64,000 nucleotides of DNA from Streptomyces albidochromogenes. GTDB taxonomy: Bacteria; Actinomycetota; Actinomycetes; Streptomycetales; Streptomycetaceae. The DNA is taken from the NCBI RefSeq assembly GCF_005981925.1, contig NZ_VBVX01000003.1, positions 1-64,000 of the forward strand. The letters are read 5' to 3'. Every line of letters starts with the position of its first letter. The stretch's first letter is position 1. Shown in pieces: positions 10,510 through 19,463 of the stretch. Made by a program: the position numbers and the translations under genes. The notes beneath the pieces are model-generated. The model did not search any database. It had not been told where the DNA came from and saw nothing but the letters and a program-made list of their open reading frames with translations.

Positions 10510-11523
10510 CTACGGCTGCCCCGCCGCCGACACCCGCTCCGCCACCGGCACCGGACCCGGCGGCGTACCGTCCCCGAACGGGCGGCCGCCCAGCTCCTCG
10601 CGGTGGTGCGGCGTCAGCCACCCGGACAGGTCCGGCCCCAGCGGCACGATGCCGGTCGGATTGACACCGGTGTGCACCCGGTAGTAGTGGCGCTTGATGT
10701 GGTCGAAGTCGACGGTGTCCCCGAACCCGGGCGTCTGGTACAGGTCTCGTGCGTAGGCCCACAGCACCGGGTTCTCGGTCAGCTTCCACCGGTTGCACTT
10801 GAAGTGGCCGTGGTAGACCGCGTCGAAGCGCACCAGGGTCGTGAAGAGCCGGATGTCCGCCTCCGTGACGGTGTCCCCGACGAGGTAGCGGCGGTCAGCC
10901 AGCCGCCGCGCCACCAGCTCCAGCCGCCGGAACACGTCCTGGCAGGCGTCCTCGTACTCCCGCTGGTGCGTGGCGAAGCCCGCCCGGTACACCCCGTTGT
11001 TCACATCGCGGTAGACGCCGTCCATGACCTCGTCGATCTCCGCGCGCAGCGGCTCGGGGTAGAGGTCCGGCGCGCCCGGCCGGTGCAGCGCCGACCACTC
11101 GGTGGCGAAGTCCAGTGTGATCCGCTGGTAGTCGTTGGTGACCAGTGCGCCGCTCGGCACGTCCACGACTGCGGGCACGCTGACCCCTCCGTCGTACCGC
11201 GTCTCCCGCGCGTCGTACGCCTCGCTCAGGAACCGGATGCCCAGGACGGGGTCGCGGTCGCCGGGATCGAGGGTGAACCGCCAGCTCCGGTCGTCCTGGA
11301 CCGGATCGGCGACCGCCAGGGAGACGGCGTTCTCCAGCCCCAGCAGCCGCCGCGAGATCACCGCGCGGCTCGCCCAGGGGCAGGCGCGGCTCACCACGAG
11401 CCGGTAGCGGCCCGCCTCGACGGGCCAGCCGTCCGTGCCGTCGGCCGTGATGCGGTCCGCGAAGTGGCTCTTCGACCGTACGAAGGGGCTCTTCCCGTAC
11501 GCGGCGTTGCCGTCCGTGCTCAT
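10510..11523 (-). CDS. Glutathionyl-hydroquinone-reductase-type GST family protein (ECM4-like)
   Basis: A 337-aa Xi-class GST homologue. ATG 11523 has GGGAGGAC upstream. The thioredoxin-like N-domain carries the catalytic RACPWASR motif (Cys-Pro-Trp). The all-helical C-domain carries RYLVGDTVTEADIRLFTTLVRFD and YYRVHTGVNPTGIVPLGP, both hallmarks of this family. In proteobacteria and fungi these enzymes reduce glutathionyl-hydroquinones. Streptomycetes use mycothiol rather than glutathione, so the real thiol cofactor is uncertain. A mycothiol-conjugated quinol is a reasonable guess, given the phenolic-lipid genes elsewhere in the window. Confidence 0.88.
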   Translation of the reverse strand: MSTDGNAAYGKSPFVRSKSHFADRITADGTDGWPVEAGRYRLVVSRACPWASRAVISRRLLGLENAVSLAVADPVQDDRSWRFTLDPGDRDPVLGIRFLSEAYDARETRYDGGVSVPAVVDVPSGALVTNDYQRITLDFATEWSALHRPGAPDLYPEPLRAEIDEVMDGVYRDVNNGVYRAGFATHQREYEDACQDVFRRLELVARRLADRRYLVGDTVTEADIRLFTTLVRFDAVYHGHFKCNRWKLTENPVLWAYARDLYQTPGFGDTVDFDHIKRHYYRVHTGVNPTGIVPLGPDLSGWLTPHHREELGGRPFGDGTPPGPVPVAERVSAAGQP

Positions 11524-11666
11524 CGTGGTCCTCCCTCCGGGGTGGATACACGGAGCCTTCCCCGTCAGCGCCCGATGCCTCACGGTCGATGACACACAGG
11601 CGGGTGACACCCATTGTGCCGCCGTTTCCGGGCCCTGGCCCGGGCCACGTGCCCCCGCACATGACG

Positions 11667-11710
11667 AAGCACCGGCCCACCCGGTGTCGAACCGGGCGCG
11701 GCCAGTGCTT
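11667..11710 (-). terminator. Hairpin downstream of phosphotransferase
   Basis: Outer arms AAGCACCGGCC (from 11667) and GGCCAGTGCTT (to 11710) and an inner CCCGGT/ACCGGG stem enclose a GTCGA loop. It lies just beyond the phosphotransferase stop. The GGTTCGA in it is part of the stem-loop, not a tRNA arm. Confidence 0.6.
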
Positions 11711-11721
11711 TCCCCTCTCCG

Positions 11722-12873
11722 TCAGCGGGTGCCGACGGCGGCGCGGACGGCCCGGCGGGCCATCGCGCAGTCGTCGTGCAGCCGCCGGAGCAGCAACCGC
11801 TGCTCCTCACCGGTCGACAGCGCGCCCGCCGGTGTCTGCCCCGCCGCCCCGCCCACCGGGGCGGCCTCGCGCATGGTGCGCTGGACGGCGGTCTCGTACG
11901 TACGGATCTCCCGGGTCAGTACGAGCATCAGGTTCACCAGGAACGCGTCCCGCGACGCCGTGCCGGGTGCCTGGGCCAGCTGGCTGATCTGCCGGCGCGC
12001 CGCCGGCGCGTCACCGAGCACCGCCCACAGCGTCGCCAGGTCGTACCCCGGCAGGTACCAGCCGGCGTGCTCCCAGTCGACCAGGACGGGCCCGGCCGGC
12101 GACATCAGGATGTTGGACAGCAGCGCGTCGCCGTGACAGAACTGCCCCATGCTCTGCCGGCCGCCGGACGCGTGCGCCACCCCGTGCAGCAGTTTCTGGA
12201 GGTCACCCAGATCGCGGTCCGTGAGCAGCCCCAGCGCGTGGTACCGGGAGATCCGCGAGGCGTAGTCGAGCGGCGCCTCGAAGATGCCGGGCGGCGGACG
12301 CCACGCGTTGACCCGCGTGATCGCGCCGAGCACGGCCCGCAGGTCGGCGCGCGGCGGCGCCTCGACCGGGTGCCGGGTGAGCGCGGCGACCCGGCCGGGC
12401 ATCCGCTCGATCACCAGCGTGCAGTTGTCGGGATCCGCGGCGATCAGCCGGGGCACCCGCACAGGCGGGCGGTGCCGGACGAACGCGCGGTAAGCAGCTA
12501 TTTCGTGCCGGAACCGCTCCGCCCAGGCGGGGGAGTGATCGAGTAAGCACTTGGCGACCGCGGTGGCGCGGCCTGTGGTGCCGACGAGCAGTACGGAACG
12601 TCCGCTGCGACGCAGTACCTGCACCGGGTTGAACTCCGGGCAGATCCGGTGCACCGAGGCGATGGCCTTCCTCAGCTGCGCGCCCTGGGGGCCGGACAAG
12701 TCGAGTCTCCCGCTGAGCGGTGGGGATCCCAGCCCTGCCGCCGCGCGCCGGGCCCGTCCCGCGCCGAGAGACGCTCCGCCGGCGTGGTTGGGGTCGAGAT
12801 ACGGTCCGCTGCCCGTCGCCACGGGACGGTACGGCCGGGGCGGGGCGGACACGGAGGACGATGCTGTGTACAT
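11722..12873 (-). CDS. Aminoglycoside-phosphotransferase-fold kinase
   Basis: A 383-aa protein of the APH/choline-kinase superfamily. Residues 1-60 are a low-complexity Pro/Gly/Ala-rich extension. The kinase fold then shows an N-lobe strand-Lys ([13 protein letters not shown]), the hinge [10 protein letters not shown], the catalytic loop [12 protein letters not shown] with the HGD triad, and the metal-binding [10 protein letters not shown]. These residues indicate an active phosphotransferase. The family covers drug resistance, sugar or amino-alcohol phosphorylation and regulatory kinases, and nothing here fixes the substrate. It is divergent from an NsdA-type regulator, with a shared 230-bp intergenic region. 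Confidence 0.82.
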   Translation of the reverse strand: MYTASSSVSAPPRPYRPVATGSGPYLDPNHAGGASLGAGRARRAAAGLGSPPLSGRLDLSGPQGAQLRKAIASVHRICPEFNPVQVLRRSGRSVLLVGTTGRATAVAKCLLDHSPAWAERFRHEIAAYRAFVRHRPPVRVPRLIAADPDNCTLVIERMPGRVAALTRHPVEAPPRADLRAVLGAITRVNAWRPPPGIFEAPLDYASRISRYHALGLLTDRDLGDLQKLLHGVAHASGGRQSMGQFCHGDALLSNILMSPAGPVLVDWEHAGWYLPGYDLATLWAVLGDAPAARRQISQLAQAPGTASRDAFLVNLMLVLTREIRTYETAVQRTMREAAPVGGAAGQTPAGALSTGEEQRLLLRRLHDDCAMARRAVRAAVGTR

Positions 12874-13103
12874 GGGACAGATCCCTTCGCGCGCCGACGA
12901 GTTACGTGCGCCGCCCGCCCCGGCAACCGGTCAGCACCCTGGGGAATGCCGGCCGGTTGCCGGAACGGGGTGGCGCTTTCTTACCTGACACCCGCCCGCG
13001 GGTGGCACACCATCTGGCGGACCCTGGCGAACCCTGGCGAATATGCCCGGCGCCTCTGACACGGGGCTACTGTCGAAATCAGCCGAGAACCTGGGGGCTT
13101 GAA

Positions 13104-14591
13104 GTGACCGGAGAACCCAACACCCGCCTGGCAGACCTGTTCGGCCTCGCCGGCTGGTCCAAGGGCGAACTCGCGAGACTGGTGAACCGGCAGGCGGCGG
13201 CCATGGGCCATCCGCAACTGGCCACCGACACCTCGCGCGTTCGACGCTGGATCGACATGGGGGAAGCCCCGCGCGATCCCGTGCCCAAAGTGCTGGCAGC
13301 TCTGTTCACCGAGCGACTCGGCCGTGTCGTGACCATCGAGGACCTCGGGTTCGACCGGCACGGGCGCACGGGGAAACGGCGGGACGTCAGGAACACGGAT
13401 AATCCCGACGGTCTTCCGTGGGCGCCCGAACGGACGGCGGCGGTCCTCACCGAATTCACGGGAATGGACCTCATGCTCAACCGACGCGGCTTGGTGGGCG
13501 CGGGCGCCGCGCTCGCCGCAGGCTCCGCACTCAGCAGCGCCATGCACGACTGGATGCACACCGACCCCGCTCTGACGGCCGACGCTCCACGCTCCGACGA
13601 TCCCCTGCACGCCGACCCCGCTGGGTACGACCGCTACGAGGCCGCCCCCATCGGGTCGCAGGAGATCGAAGAGCTCGAACGATCCGTCGAAGTGTTCCGC
13701 GCCTGGGACGCCGCCCGTGGCGGCGGGCTCCAGCGCAAGGCGGTGGTGGGCCAGCTCAACGAGGTGGGCGGCATGCTCGCCTACCACCACCCCGACCATC
13801 TCCAGCGACGGCTGTGGGGCGTCGCCGCCAACCTGGCGGTGCTCGCCGGCTGGATGTCGCACGACGTCGGCCTCGAACCCACCGCTCAGAAGTACTTCAT
13901 CATCGCAGCCCACGCGGCCCGCGAGGGCGGCGATCGCCCCCGCGCGGGCGAGGCCCTCTCCCGGGCCGCCCGCCAGATGGTGCATCTCGGAAAGCCCGAC
14001 GACGCACTCGACCTGATGAAACTCGCCAAGTCCGGGTCCGGCGACCAGATGCTGCCCCGTACCCGCGCCATGCTGCACACCATCGAGGCCTGGGCACAGG
14101 CCGCCATGGGCCGCGGTCAGGCGATGCGGCGCACCCTGGGGGAGGCGGAGGACCTCTTCGTCTCGGACAAGGGCGACGTCCCGCCGCCGAGCTGGATGCA
14201 GATGTTCGACGAGGCGGACATGCACGGGATGCAGGCCCTCGCCTTCCGTACGCTCGCCGAGCACGACCCCTCGGCGGCGATCACGGCCCAGCGGCACGCC
14301 AAGCAGGCGCTCGACCTCCGGGCCGGCGGCCGGCAGCGGTCGAAGATCTTCGACTACCTCTCCCTGGCCTCCGCGTGCTTCATCGCGGACGACCCGGAAC
14401 AGGCCGACCGTTACGCACGCCTCGCGCTGGTGTCGATGGGGGAGACCTCGTCGCACCGCACGTGGGACCGGCTGCGCCAGATGTACCGGCTCACCGGTGA
14501 GTACGCCGGCTACCCGAAGATCGAGGACCTGCGCGAGGAGATCCAGCTCGCGCTGCCGACGAAGAAGGCGAACCCGAGCACCAGCATCTAG
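13104..14591 (+). CDS. NsdA-family TPR-containing developmental regulator
   Basis: A 495-aa protein starting at GTG 13104. The N-terminus (TRLADLFGLAGWSKGELARLVN, TDTSRVRRWIDMGEAPRDPVPKVL) is the helix-turn-helix-like region typical of the Streptomyces NsdA/NsdB group. An LNRRGLVGAGAALAAGSALSSA segment looks like a hydrophobic or Tat-like stretch. The rest is alpha-helical with TPR-like repeats (LGKPDDALDLMKLAKSGS, AEQADRYARLALVSM-type helices). NsdA represses sporulation and antibiotic production in S. coelicolor. This may be an orthologue or a paralogue, which I cannot settle from one genome. Confidence 0.75.
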   Translation: MTGEPNTRLADLFGLAGWSKGELARLVNRQAAAMGHPQLATDTSRVRRWIDMGEAPRDPVPKVLAALFTERLGRVVTIEDLGFDRHGRTGKRRDVRNTDNPDGLPWAPERTAAVLTEFTGMDLMLNRRGLVGAGAALAAGSALSSAMHDWMHTDPALTADAPRSDDPLHADPAGYDRYEAAPIGSQEIEELERSVEVFRAWDAARGGGLQRKAVVGQLNEVGGMLAYHHPDHLQRRLWGVAANLAVLAGWMSHDVGLEPTAQKYFIIAAHAAREGGDRPRAGEALSRAARQMVHLGKPDDALDLMKLAKSGSGDQMLPRTRAMLHTIEAWAQAAMGRGQAMRRTLGEAEDLFVSDKGDVPPPSWMQMFDEADMHGMQALAFRTLAEHDPSAAITAQRHAKQALDLRAGGRQRSKIFDYLSLASACFIADDPEQADRYARLALVSMGETSSHRTWDRLRQMYRLTGEYAGYPKIEDLREEIQLALPTKKANPSTSI

Positions 14592-14714
14592 GCGGGCCGT
14601 TCCGGTCCACCGACTCCCCCCACCCTTCGAGAGCCCTACGACGTCCGCGCTTCCATCGACCACACGACCACCACGACCGCGACGAGCGCCACGGCCACTT
14701 CGGCGTTCCCGCCC

Positions 14715-16136
14715 CTATGCGGCGATCCGGGCGATCAGCACGCACGCGTCGCTCTCGCGCTCCGCCTCACCGAACTCCTCGACGGCCAGCCGTACGCACT
14801 CCTGCGCGCTGCGGGCCTCGGCGAAGCGCGGGGCCAGGTCCAGCAGCCTGGACGCGCCGGCATCGTCGGTGGCGGTGCGGCGCGAGATCCCGTCGGTGTG
14901 CAGAACCAGCAGGTCACCGGCGCGAAGCTGCACTTCGGCCTGCTCGTACGCGGCCCCGGACGTCGCCCCGAGCAGTACACCCTCGGGCGGCGTCAGCGAG
15001 CGCCCCGTCCCGTCGCGGAACAGCAGCGGGGCGGGGTGGCCCGCCTGCGCCCAGGTGAGGACCCGGGTGACCGGGTCGTAGCGGCAGCACATCGCGCTGC
15101 CGAGCGCGGGCTGGGTCGACGCCTCCAGCAACTGGTTGAGGTGCCCCATCAGGGCGCCGGGCGCGATCCCGGCCACCGCCATCCCGCGCAGCGCGCCCAG
15201 CAGCATGGCCATGGCCGACGTGGCGGCCACGCCGTGACCGGTCAGGTCGCCCACGGTCAGCAGCGTCTGCCCGTCGGGCAGCTCCAGCGCGTCGTACCAG
15301 TCGCCGCCGATCAGCTCGCTCGACGCCGAGGGCAGGTAGTGGGCGGCGAGGTCGAGCGCGGCCGGGCCGCCGTGCGGGAGCCGCAGCGAGCCGCGCCACG
15401 GCGGCAGTACGGACTCCTGGAGCTCGACGGCGATCCGGTGTTCGGTCCGGGCGATGTGCTGCTGGCGCCGCAGGGTGTCCTGGGTCTCGTGCACGGCCTG
15501 CCGGCTGCTGCGCAGCGCGGTGACGTCCCGCAGTACCGCCCACATCGAGGCGGTGCAGCCGTCGGAGTCGAGTACGGGCTCGCCCATCATGTGCAGCGTC
15601 CGTACGGCGCCGTCAGTGCGCCGGACGCGGAACTCGCCGTCGATCGGTTTCCCGTCGACCAGGCAGTCCGTCACCATCGACGCGAGTAAGCCCTGGTCCT
15701 CGGGCAGCAGCATGGACGGCAGCTCGTCGAGGGTCAGCGGTCCGCTCTCCGGGGCCCGGGCGAAGATCTCGTACAGCTCGTCCGACCAGTGCGCCTCGTC
15801 GGTCAGGAGGTTCCACTCGGCGCTGCCGACCCGGCAGAGCAACGACGTGCCGCCGGCGGCCGGAGGACGGCCGGCGGGAGCCTCCGCGGCCGGGGCGGGC
15901 AGCCCGGCCTTGAGGTGCCCCAACTGCGCGCCTAGATCGTCGAGTTGATGGACCGCCAGATCGCACAGGGCCCGCTGCCAGCGCCCCTGCGGGTCCTCGT
16001 CGTCCCCGGCGGCCGCGTCCCGGCGCACCGCGTCCACGTCCACGCGCAGCCTGCGCGTCTGCGAGATCAGCGCGTCGACGGAGCCCCGCTCGGGAGGGTG
16101 GGGCGCCGGAGGGTCCGCGAACAGATGGGACGGCAT
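14715..16136 (-). CDS. PAS-domain SpoIIE-family protein phosphatase (PP2C)
   Basis: A 473-aa protein. ATG 16136 has CGGAG eight bases upstream, so I did not use the longer open frame to 16271. It has an N-terminal helical region, a PAS_3-type sensor (WSDELYEIFARAPESGPLTLDELPSML through WAVLRDVTALRSSR), a helical linker with the usual LQESVLPP start of the SpoIIE domain, and the PP2C core (GGDWYDAL, VGDLTGHGVAA, WAQAGHPAPLLF, LLVLHTDGI). These carry the metal-binding aspartates. It should dephosphorylate a STAS anti-anti-sigma factor. The PAS ligand is unknown. Confidence 0.9.
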   Translation of the reverse strand: MPSHLFADPPAPHPPERGSVDALISQTRRLRVDVDAVRRDAAAGDDEDPQGRWQRALCDLAVHQLDDLGAQLGHLKAGLPAPAAEAPAGRPPAAGGTSLLCRVGSAEWNLLTDEAHWSDELYEIFARAPESGPLTLDELPSMLLPEDQGLLASMVTDCLVDGKPIDGEFRVRRTDGAVRTLHMMGEPVLDSDGCTASMWAVLRDVTALRSSRQAVHETQDTLRRQQHIARTEHRIAVELQESVLPPWRGSLRLPHGGPAALDLAAHYLPSASSELIGGDWYDALELPDGQTLLTVGDLTGHGVAATSAMAMLLGALRGMAVAGIAPGALMGHLNQLLEASTQPALGSAMCCRYDPVTRVLTWAQAGHPAPLLFRDGTGRSLTPPEGVLLGATSGAAYEQAEVQLRAGDLLVLHTDGISRRTATDDAGASRLLDLAPRFAEARSAQECVRLAVEEFGEAERESDACVLIARIAA

Positions 16137-16358
16137 GTCGTACTCCGATACAGGCGCGGCCAAGCCAGGTCTGAGGGATGGACCGGAAGGATGGACCAGT
16201 ACGACTGTGGCACAGCCGGGAAAGGCCCGTAAGGGCTTTGGCAACACTCGATACGGTGGTGCTCGCGGCATATGCCTTCGGCCTCGCGGAAGACACCAGA
16301 ATCGCCTTCACGGGATGCCGGATGCACGAGACGTCGCCCGGGATGTCAGGATGGAACC

Positions 16359-16856
16359 ATGACGATCAAGGCTTACTTCGACATCACCATCAACGACGAG
16401 CCCGCCGGGCGGATCACGTTCAACCTGTTCGACGACGTGGTCCCCAAGACGGCGGAGAACTTCCGCGCCCTGGCCACGGGCGAGAAGGGCTTCGGCTACG
16501 CCGGCTCCTCCTTCCACCGCGTCATCCCGGACTTCATGCTCCAGGGCGGCGACTTCACCCGCGGTGACGGCACCGGCGGCAAGAGCATCTACGGCGAGAA
16601 GTTCGCGGACGAGAACTTCCAGCTCAAGCACGACCGGCCGGGCCTGCTCTCGATGGCCAACGCCGGCCCGAACACCAACGGCTCCCAGTTCTTCGTCACC
16701 ACCGTGGTGACGCCGTGGCTGGACGGCAAGCACGTCGTGTTCGGCGAGGTCGCCGACGAGGACAGCATGAAGCTCGTCAAGAAGATCGAGAGCTTCGGCA
16801 CCTCCGGCGGCCGCCCGAAGGCCAAGGTCACGATCGCCGACTCCGGCGTTCTCTGA
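16359..16856 (+). CDS. Cyclophilin-type peptidyl-prolyl cis-trans isomerase
   Basis: A 165-aa cytoplasmic cyclophilin that isomerises Xaa-Pro bonds. Catalytic and cyclosporin-site residues are in place: [18 protein letters not shown] (Arg, Phe, Gln), [17 protein letters not shown], and [12 protein letters not shown] with the Trp and His. Length is normal for the small single-domain form, and no signal peptide is present. It is transcribed divergently from the PAS/PP2C gene and convergently toward the YbdK gene, with a hairpin between. It is probably a housekeeping chaperone. Confidence 0.95.
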   Translation: MTIKAYFDITINDEPAGRITFNLFDDVVPKTAENFRALATGEKGFGYAGSSFHRVIPDFMLQGGDFTRGDGTGGKSIYGEKFADENFQLKHDRPGLLSMANAGPNTNGSQFFVTTVVTPWLDGKHVVFGEVADEDSMKLVKKIESFGTSGGRPKAKVTIADSGVL

Positions 16857-16889
16857 CCGGCTCCCGGTCACCGGGTCTCCGCCGTGAGC

Positions 16890-16920
16890 GCGCCGGCCGA
16901 CGCCATCCGTCGGCCGGCGC
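16890..16920. terminator. Bidirectional hairpin between cyclophilin and YbdK genes
   Basis: GCGCCGGCCGACG (16890-16902) pairs perfectly with CGTCGGCCGGCGC (16908-16920) around a CCATC loop, between convergent genes. Confidence 0.7.
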
Positions 16921-16974
16921 TCCCTCTCGCGCCCCTTCCGGCCCCCTGGGCCCGACCCGGACGGGGGCGGGCGA

Positions 16975-18066
16975 CTACCCGCGGGTCCTGTTCACGCATT
17001 CGGTGACCACTTCGCGCAGACCACCGAACCGGCTCAGCAGCTCCCGCTGGACACGCGCCCCGTTTCCGACCTTGAGCAGCGTCGCGAGCCCTTCCTGCGC
17101 GGGAACCACGTCGCCGCTGTCCTCCAGGGCGTCCCGGACATGGTCGAACAGCGCTCGTACGACCGTCTCGGCCGGCGCCGGGCGCATCGTCAGCGGGTGG
17201 ATCAGCTCGCCTTCGAGCCCCGACCGGCCCGCCCGCCACGCGGCCAGCCGCAGCAGCCCGACGCCGTGCCGCGCGGGCGGCTCGCCGTCACGCCACTGCC
17301 GGGCCGCCGTCTCCACCAGGCCGCGGACCAGGGTGGCCATGAGTACCGTGGTGGACGGGTCGAGGCACACGTCGGCGACCCTCACCTCGACGGTGGGGTA
17401 GCGGCGGGAGAGCCGGGCGTCGAAGTAGATCATCCCCTCGTCGCGCAGCGCCCCCGTGCCGACCATGGCGTCGACCTGTTCGTGGTACCGGTCGGCGCTG
17501 CCGAAGATCTCCACGGGTCCGGACGACGGCCACCGGCCCCACACCCGGCTGCGGTAGCTGCTGTACTGGCTGTCCTTGCCCTGCCAGAAGGGCGAGTTCC
17601 CGCTCATCGCGAGGAGGACGGACAGCCAGGGGCGGATCCGGTCCAGTACCGCCACGCCCTCCTCGTCGGACTCCACCGACACATGGACGTGGCAACCGCA
17701 CGTCAGCTGCTCCTGCGTGGTCAGCCCGAACTGCTCCTCCAGCCACTGGTAGCGCTCACCGTGGCCGATGGACGGGCTGACCGGGAGCGGGGAGGTCGCC
17801 AGCGCGACGACGGCGGCGCCGAGGCCCTCGGCGTGGCGCGCGGCCTCCGCCCGCCAGCGGACGATCTCCTCCGCCAGATCGCCCATGCCGGTCTGCGGCC
17901 GGGTGCCGAACTCCAGCATCTGCCGGTGCAGCTCGGCCTCGAAGACCTCGGCGTCACCGCCGCCCTCCCGGGAAACCGAGGCCAGTACGGCCGTGGACAA
18001 CGCCTGCGGCTCACCGGTCCGGGCATCCACCAGGAGGAGCTCCTCCTCCACTCCGACACTACGCAC
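16975..18066 (-). CDS. YbdK-family carboxylate-amine ligase (glutamate-cysteine ligase-like), copy 1
   Basis: A 363-aa member of the GCS2/YbdK family, which makes amide bonds from a glutamate-like carboxylate and an amine using ATP. GTG 18066 is taken as the start because it begins the conserved RSVGVEEELLLVDARTGEP and has GGAGAGG upstream. Motifs include CGCHVHVSVES, MSGNSPFWQGKDSQYSSYRSRVWGRWP (substrate and ATP site) and YPTVEVRVADVCLD. Actinobacteria make mycothiol and ergothioneine rather than glutathione, so the acceptor amine is uncertain. A second paralogue lies at 23830-24924, only about 6 kb away. Confidence 0.88.
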   Translation of the reverse strand: MRSVGVEEELLLVDARTGEPQALSTAVLASVSREGGGDAEVFEAELHRQMLEFGTRPQTGMGDLAEEIVRWRAEAARHAEGLGAAVVALATSPLPVSPSIGHGERYQWLEEQFGLTTQEQLTCGCHVHVSVESDEEGVAVLDRIRPWLSVLLAMSGNSPFWQGKDSQYSSYRSRVWGRWPSSGPVEIFGSADRYHEQVDAMVGTGALRDEGMIYFDARLSRRYPTVEVRVADVCLDPSTTVLMATLVRGLVETAARQWRDGEPPARHGVGLLRLAAWRAGRSGLEGELIHPLTMRPAPAETVVRALFDHVRDALEDSGDVVPAQEGLATLLKVGNGARVQRELLSRFGGLREVVTECVNRTRG

Positions 18067-18313
18067 GACGACTGCCTCTCCGCGGCACGGCCGGCCGGAG
18101 GGACGCGGCACGGGCGCAAGCTCTAGTTCCGTATCTGCACCGCACGCGGCTGACGTCACACGGGGACGAAGGAAGCCCGCGAAGCGGTTTCTATCCCTCT
18201 GCCCTGCACCGGGGTCTTAATGCAACCGCTCTCGCCGCCGAGGCCGGTCAGCGGCACCACGCCCCGTGGACGCGATCAACGGGAGCCCGGTGCGGGCCCC
18301 GGCGGGGACGCGC

Positions 18314-19378
18314 CTAGGACGCCCGGGCCCCGCGCCGGCCACGCTTGCCGCCGAGGGCCTTGACCAGTTCCTCGCGGCTCATGGAGGAACGGCCCGGGAC
18401 GCCGGCCTCCGTGGCGCGCCGGTAGAGCTCCGCCTTGGTCAGGGAGTCGAGCGACGACGCCTTCGTCCGCTTGTCCTCCGCCTTGCCCTTCCCCTCGGAC
18501 TTCGCCGCGGTGCGGCCGGACCGGCGCTTGTCGGCGGCGTCCTTGATCCGGGAGACGGGGGCGCCGGAGGCGGTGGCCTTCTCCTCGCCGCCGGCCTTGG
18601 GGCTCTTGGCCTGGTCGACGCTGGCGCGCAGCGCTTCCATCAGGTCGACCACGTTCGTGGACTTTGCCGGGGGCTCCGCCTTCTCGACCGACTCGCCGCT
18701 GCGCTTCGCCTCGATCAGCTTCGTCACCTGCTCCTGGAAGGTGTCGTGGAAGTCCTCGGGGTTCCACTCCATGCTGAGCGTGTCGATGAGCTGTTCGGCC
18801 ATCTTCAGCTCGCGGCCGGTGACCTCGGTGTCCTGCGGCAGGGCGCCGATCTCCTTGCGCGGATCGCGGATCTCGTCGGCCCAGTGCAGGGTGTGCAGCG
18901 TCAGGAGACCGCCCTCGGCCTTCACGGCCACCAAGTACTGGCGGTTGCGCATGACGAACGTGGCGATCCCCGCCTTGCCCGCCTCCGCCAGCGCCTTCTC
19001 CAGCAGGGCGTAGATCTTCGCGTACTCCTTGCCCTTGGGGCCGAGGTAGTACGTCTTGTCGAAGAAGACGGGTTCGACCTGTTCGAGATCGACGAAGCCG
19101 GTGATCTCCACCGCCTGGGAGCGCCCGGGCGCGATGTCCTCCAGTTCGCCGGGCTCGATGAGCACGTACTCGTCCCCGGCGTCGTAACCCTTCACGATCT
19201 CGTCGAGCGGCACCTCGTCGCCCGTGCGCTCGTTCACCCGCTTGTTGCGCACCCGGTCCGACGTACCGCGCTGCAACTGGTGGAAGTGCACCGTGTGACT
19301 GTCCGTCGCGGTGAACATCTGTACGGGCAAGGAGACCAGCCCGAAGGTCAGGGTCCCACTCCACACCGGACGCGCCAT
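18314..19378 (-). CDS. ku: Ku DNA end-binding protein
   Basis: A 354-aa bacterial Ku homodimer subunit for non-homologous end joining. ATG 19378 is used, with GAAGGAGG upstream. The family start RPVWSGTLTFGLVSLPVQMF, the central DLEQVEPVFFDKTYYLGP and the METLxW-like LHTLHWADEIR are all present. Beyond about residue 260 is a Lys/Ala/Ser-rich linker and a short SAP-like C-terminus (LDSLTKAELYRRATEAGVPGRSSMSREELVKALGG). Such long basic tails occur in actinobacterial Ku and help DNA binding and threading. The partner ligase LigD is not adjacent. Confidence 0.95.
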   Translation of the reverse strand: MARPVWSGTLTFGLVSLPVQMFTATDSHTVHFHQLQRGTSDRVRNKRVNERTGDEVPLDEIVKGYDAGDEYVLIEPGELEDIAPGRSQAVEITGFVDLEQVEPVFFDKTYYLGPKGKEYAKIYALLEKALAEAGKAGIATFVMRNRQYLVAVKAEGGLLTLHTLHWADEIRDPRKEIGALPQDTEVTGRELKMAEQLIDTLSMEWNPEDFHDTFQEQVTKLIEAKRSGESVEKAEPPAKSTNVVDLMEALRASVDQAKSPKAGGEEKATASGAPVSRIKDAADKRRSGRTAAKSEGKGKAEDKRTKASSLDSLTKAELYRRATEAGVPGRSSMSREELVKALGGKRGRRGARAS

Positions 19379-19463
19379 GGCCGCTGCCACCTCCTTCTGC
19401 CCTCCATGGCACCCCCGCCGGCCCCGATCCGCATCCGGGGGGCGGGCCCGCCGGCCCGGGGCG

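Noticed and set aside
11667..11710. GGTTCGA-like tRNA T-arm
   Set aside because: No acceptor, D or anticodon arms fit; the bases form a terminator-like hairpin.
14641..14713. Tiny hydrophobic minus-strand ORF (VAVALVAVVVVVWSMEARTS)
   Set aside because: No ribosome binding site; lies just past the phosphatase stop and codes only about 20 residues.
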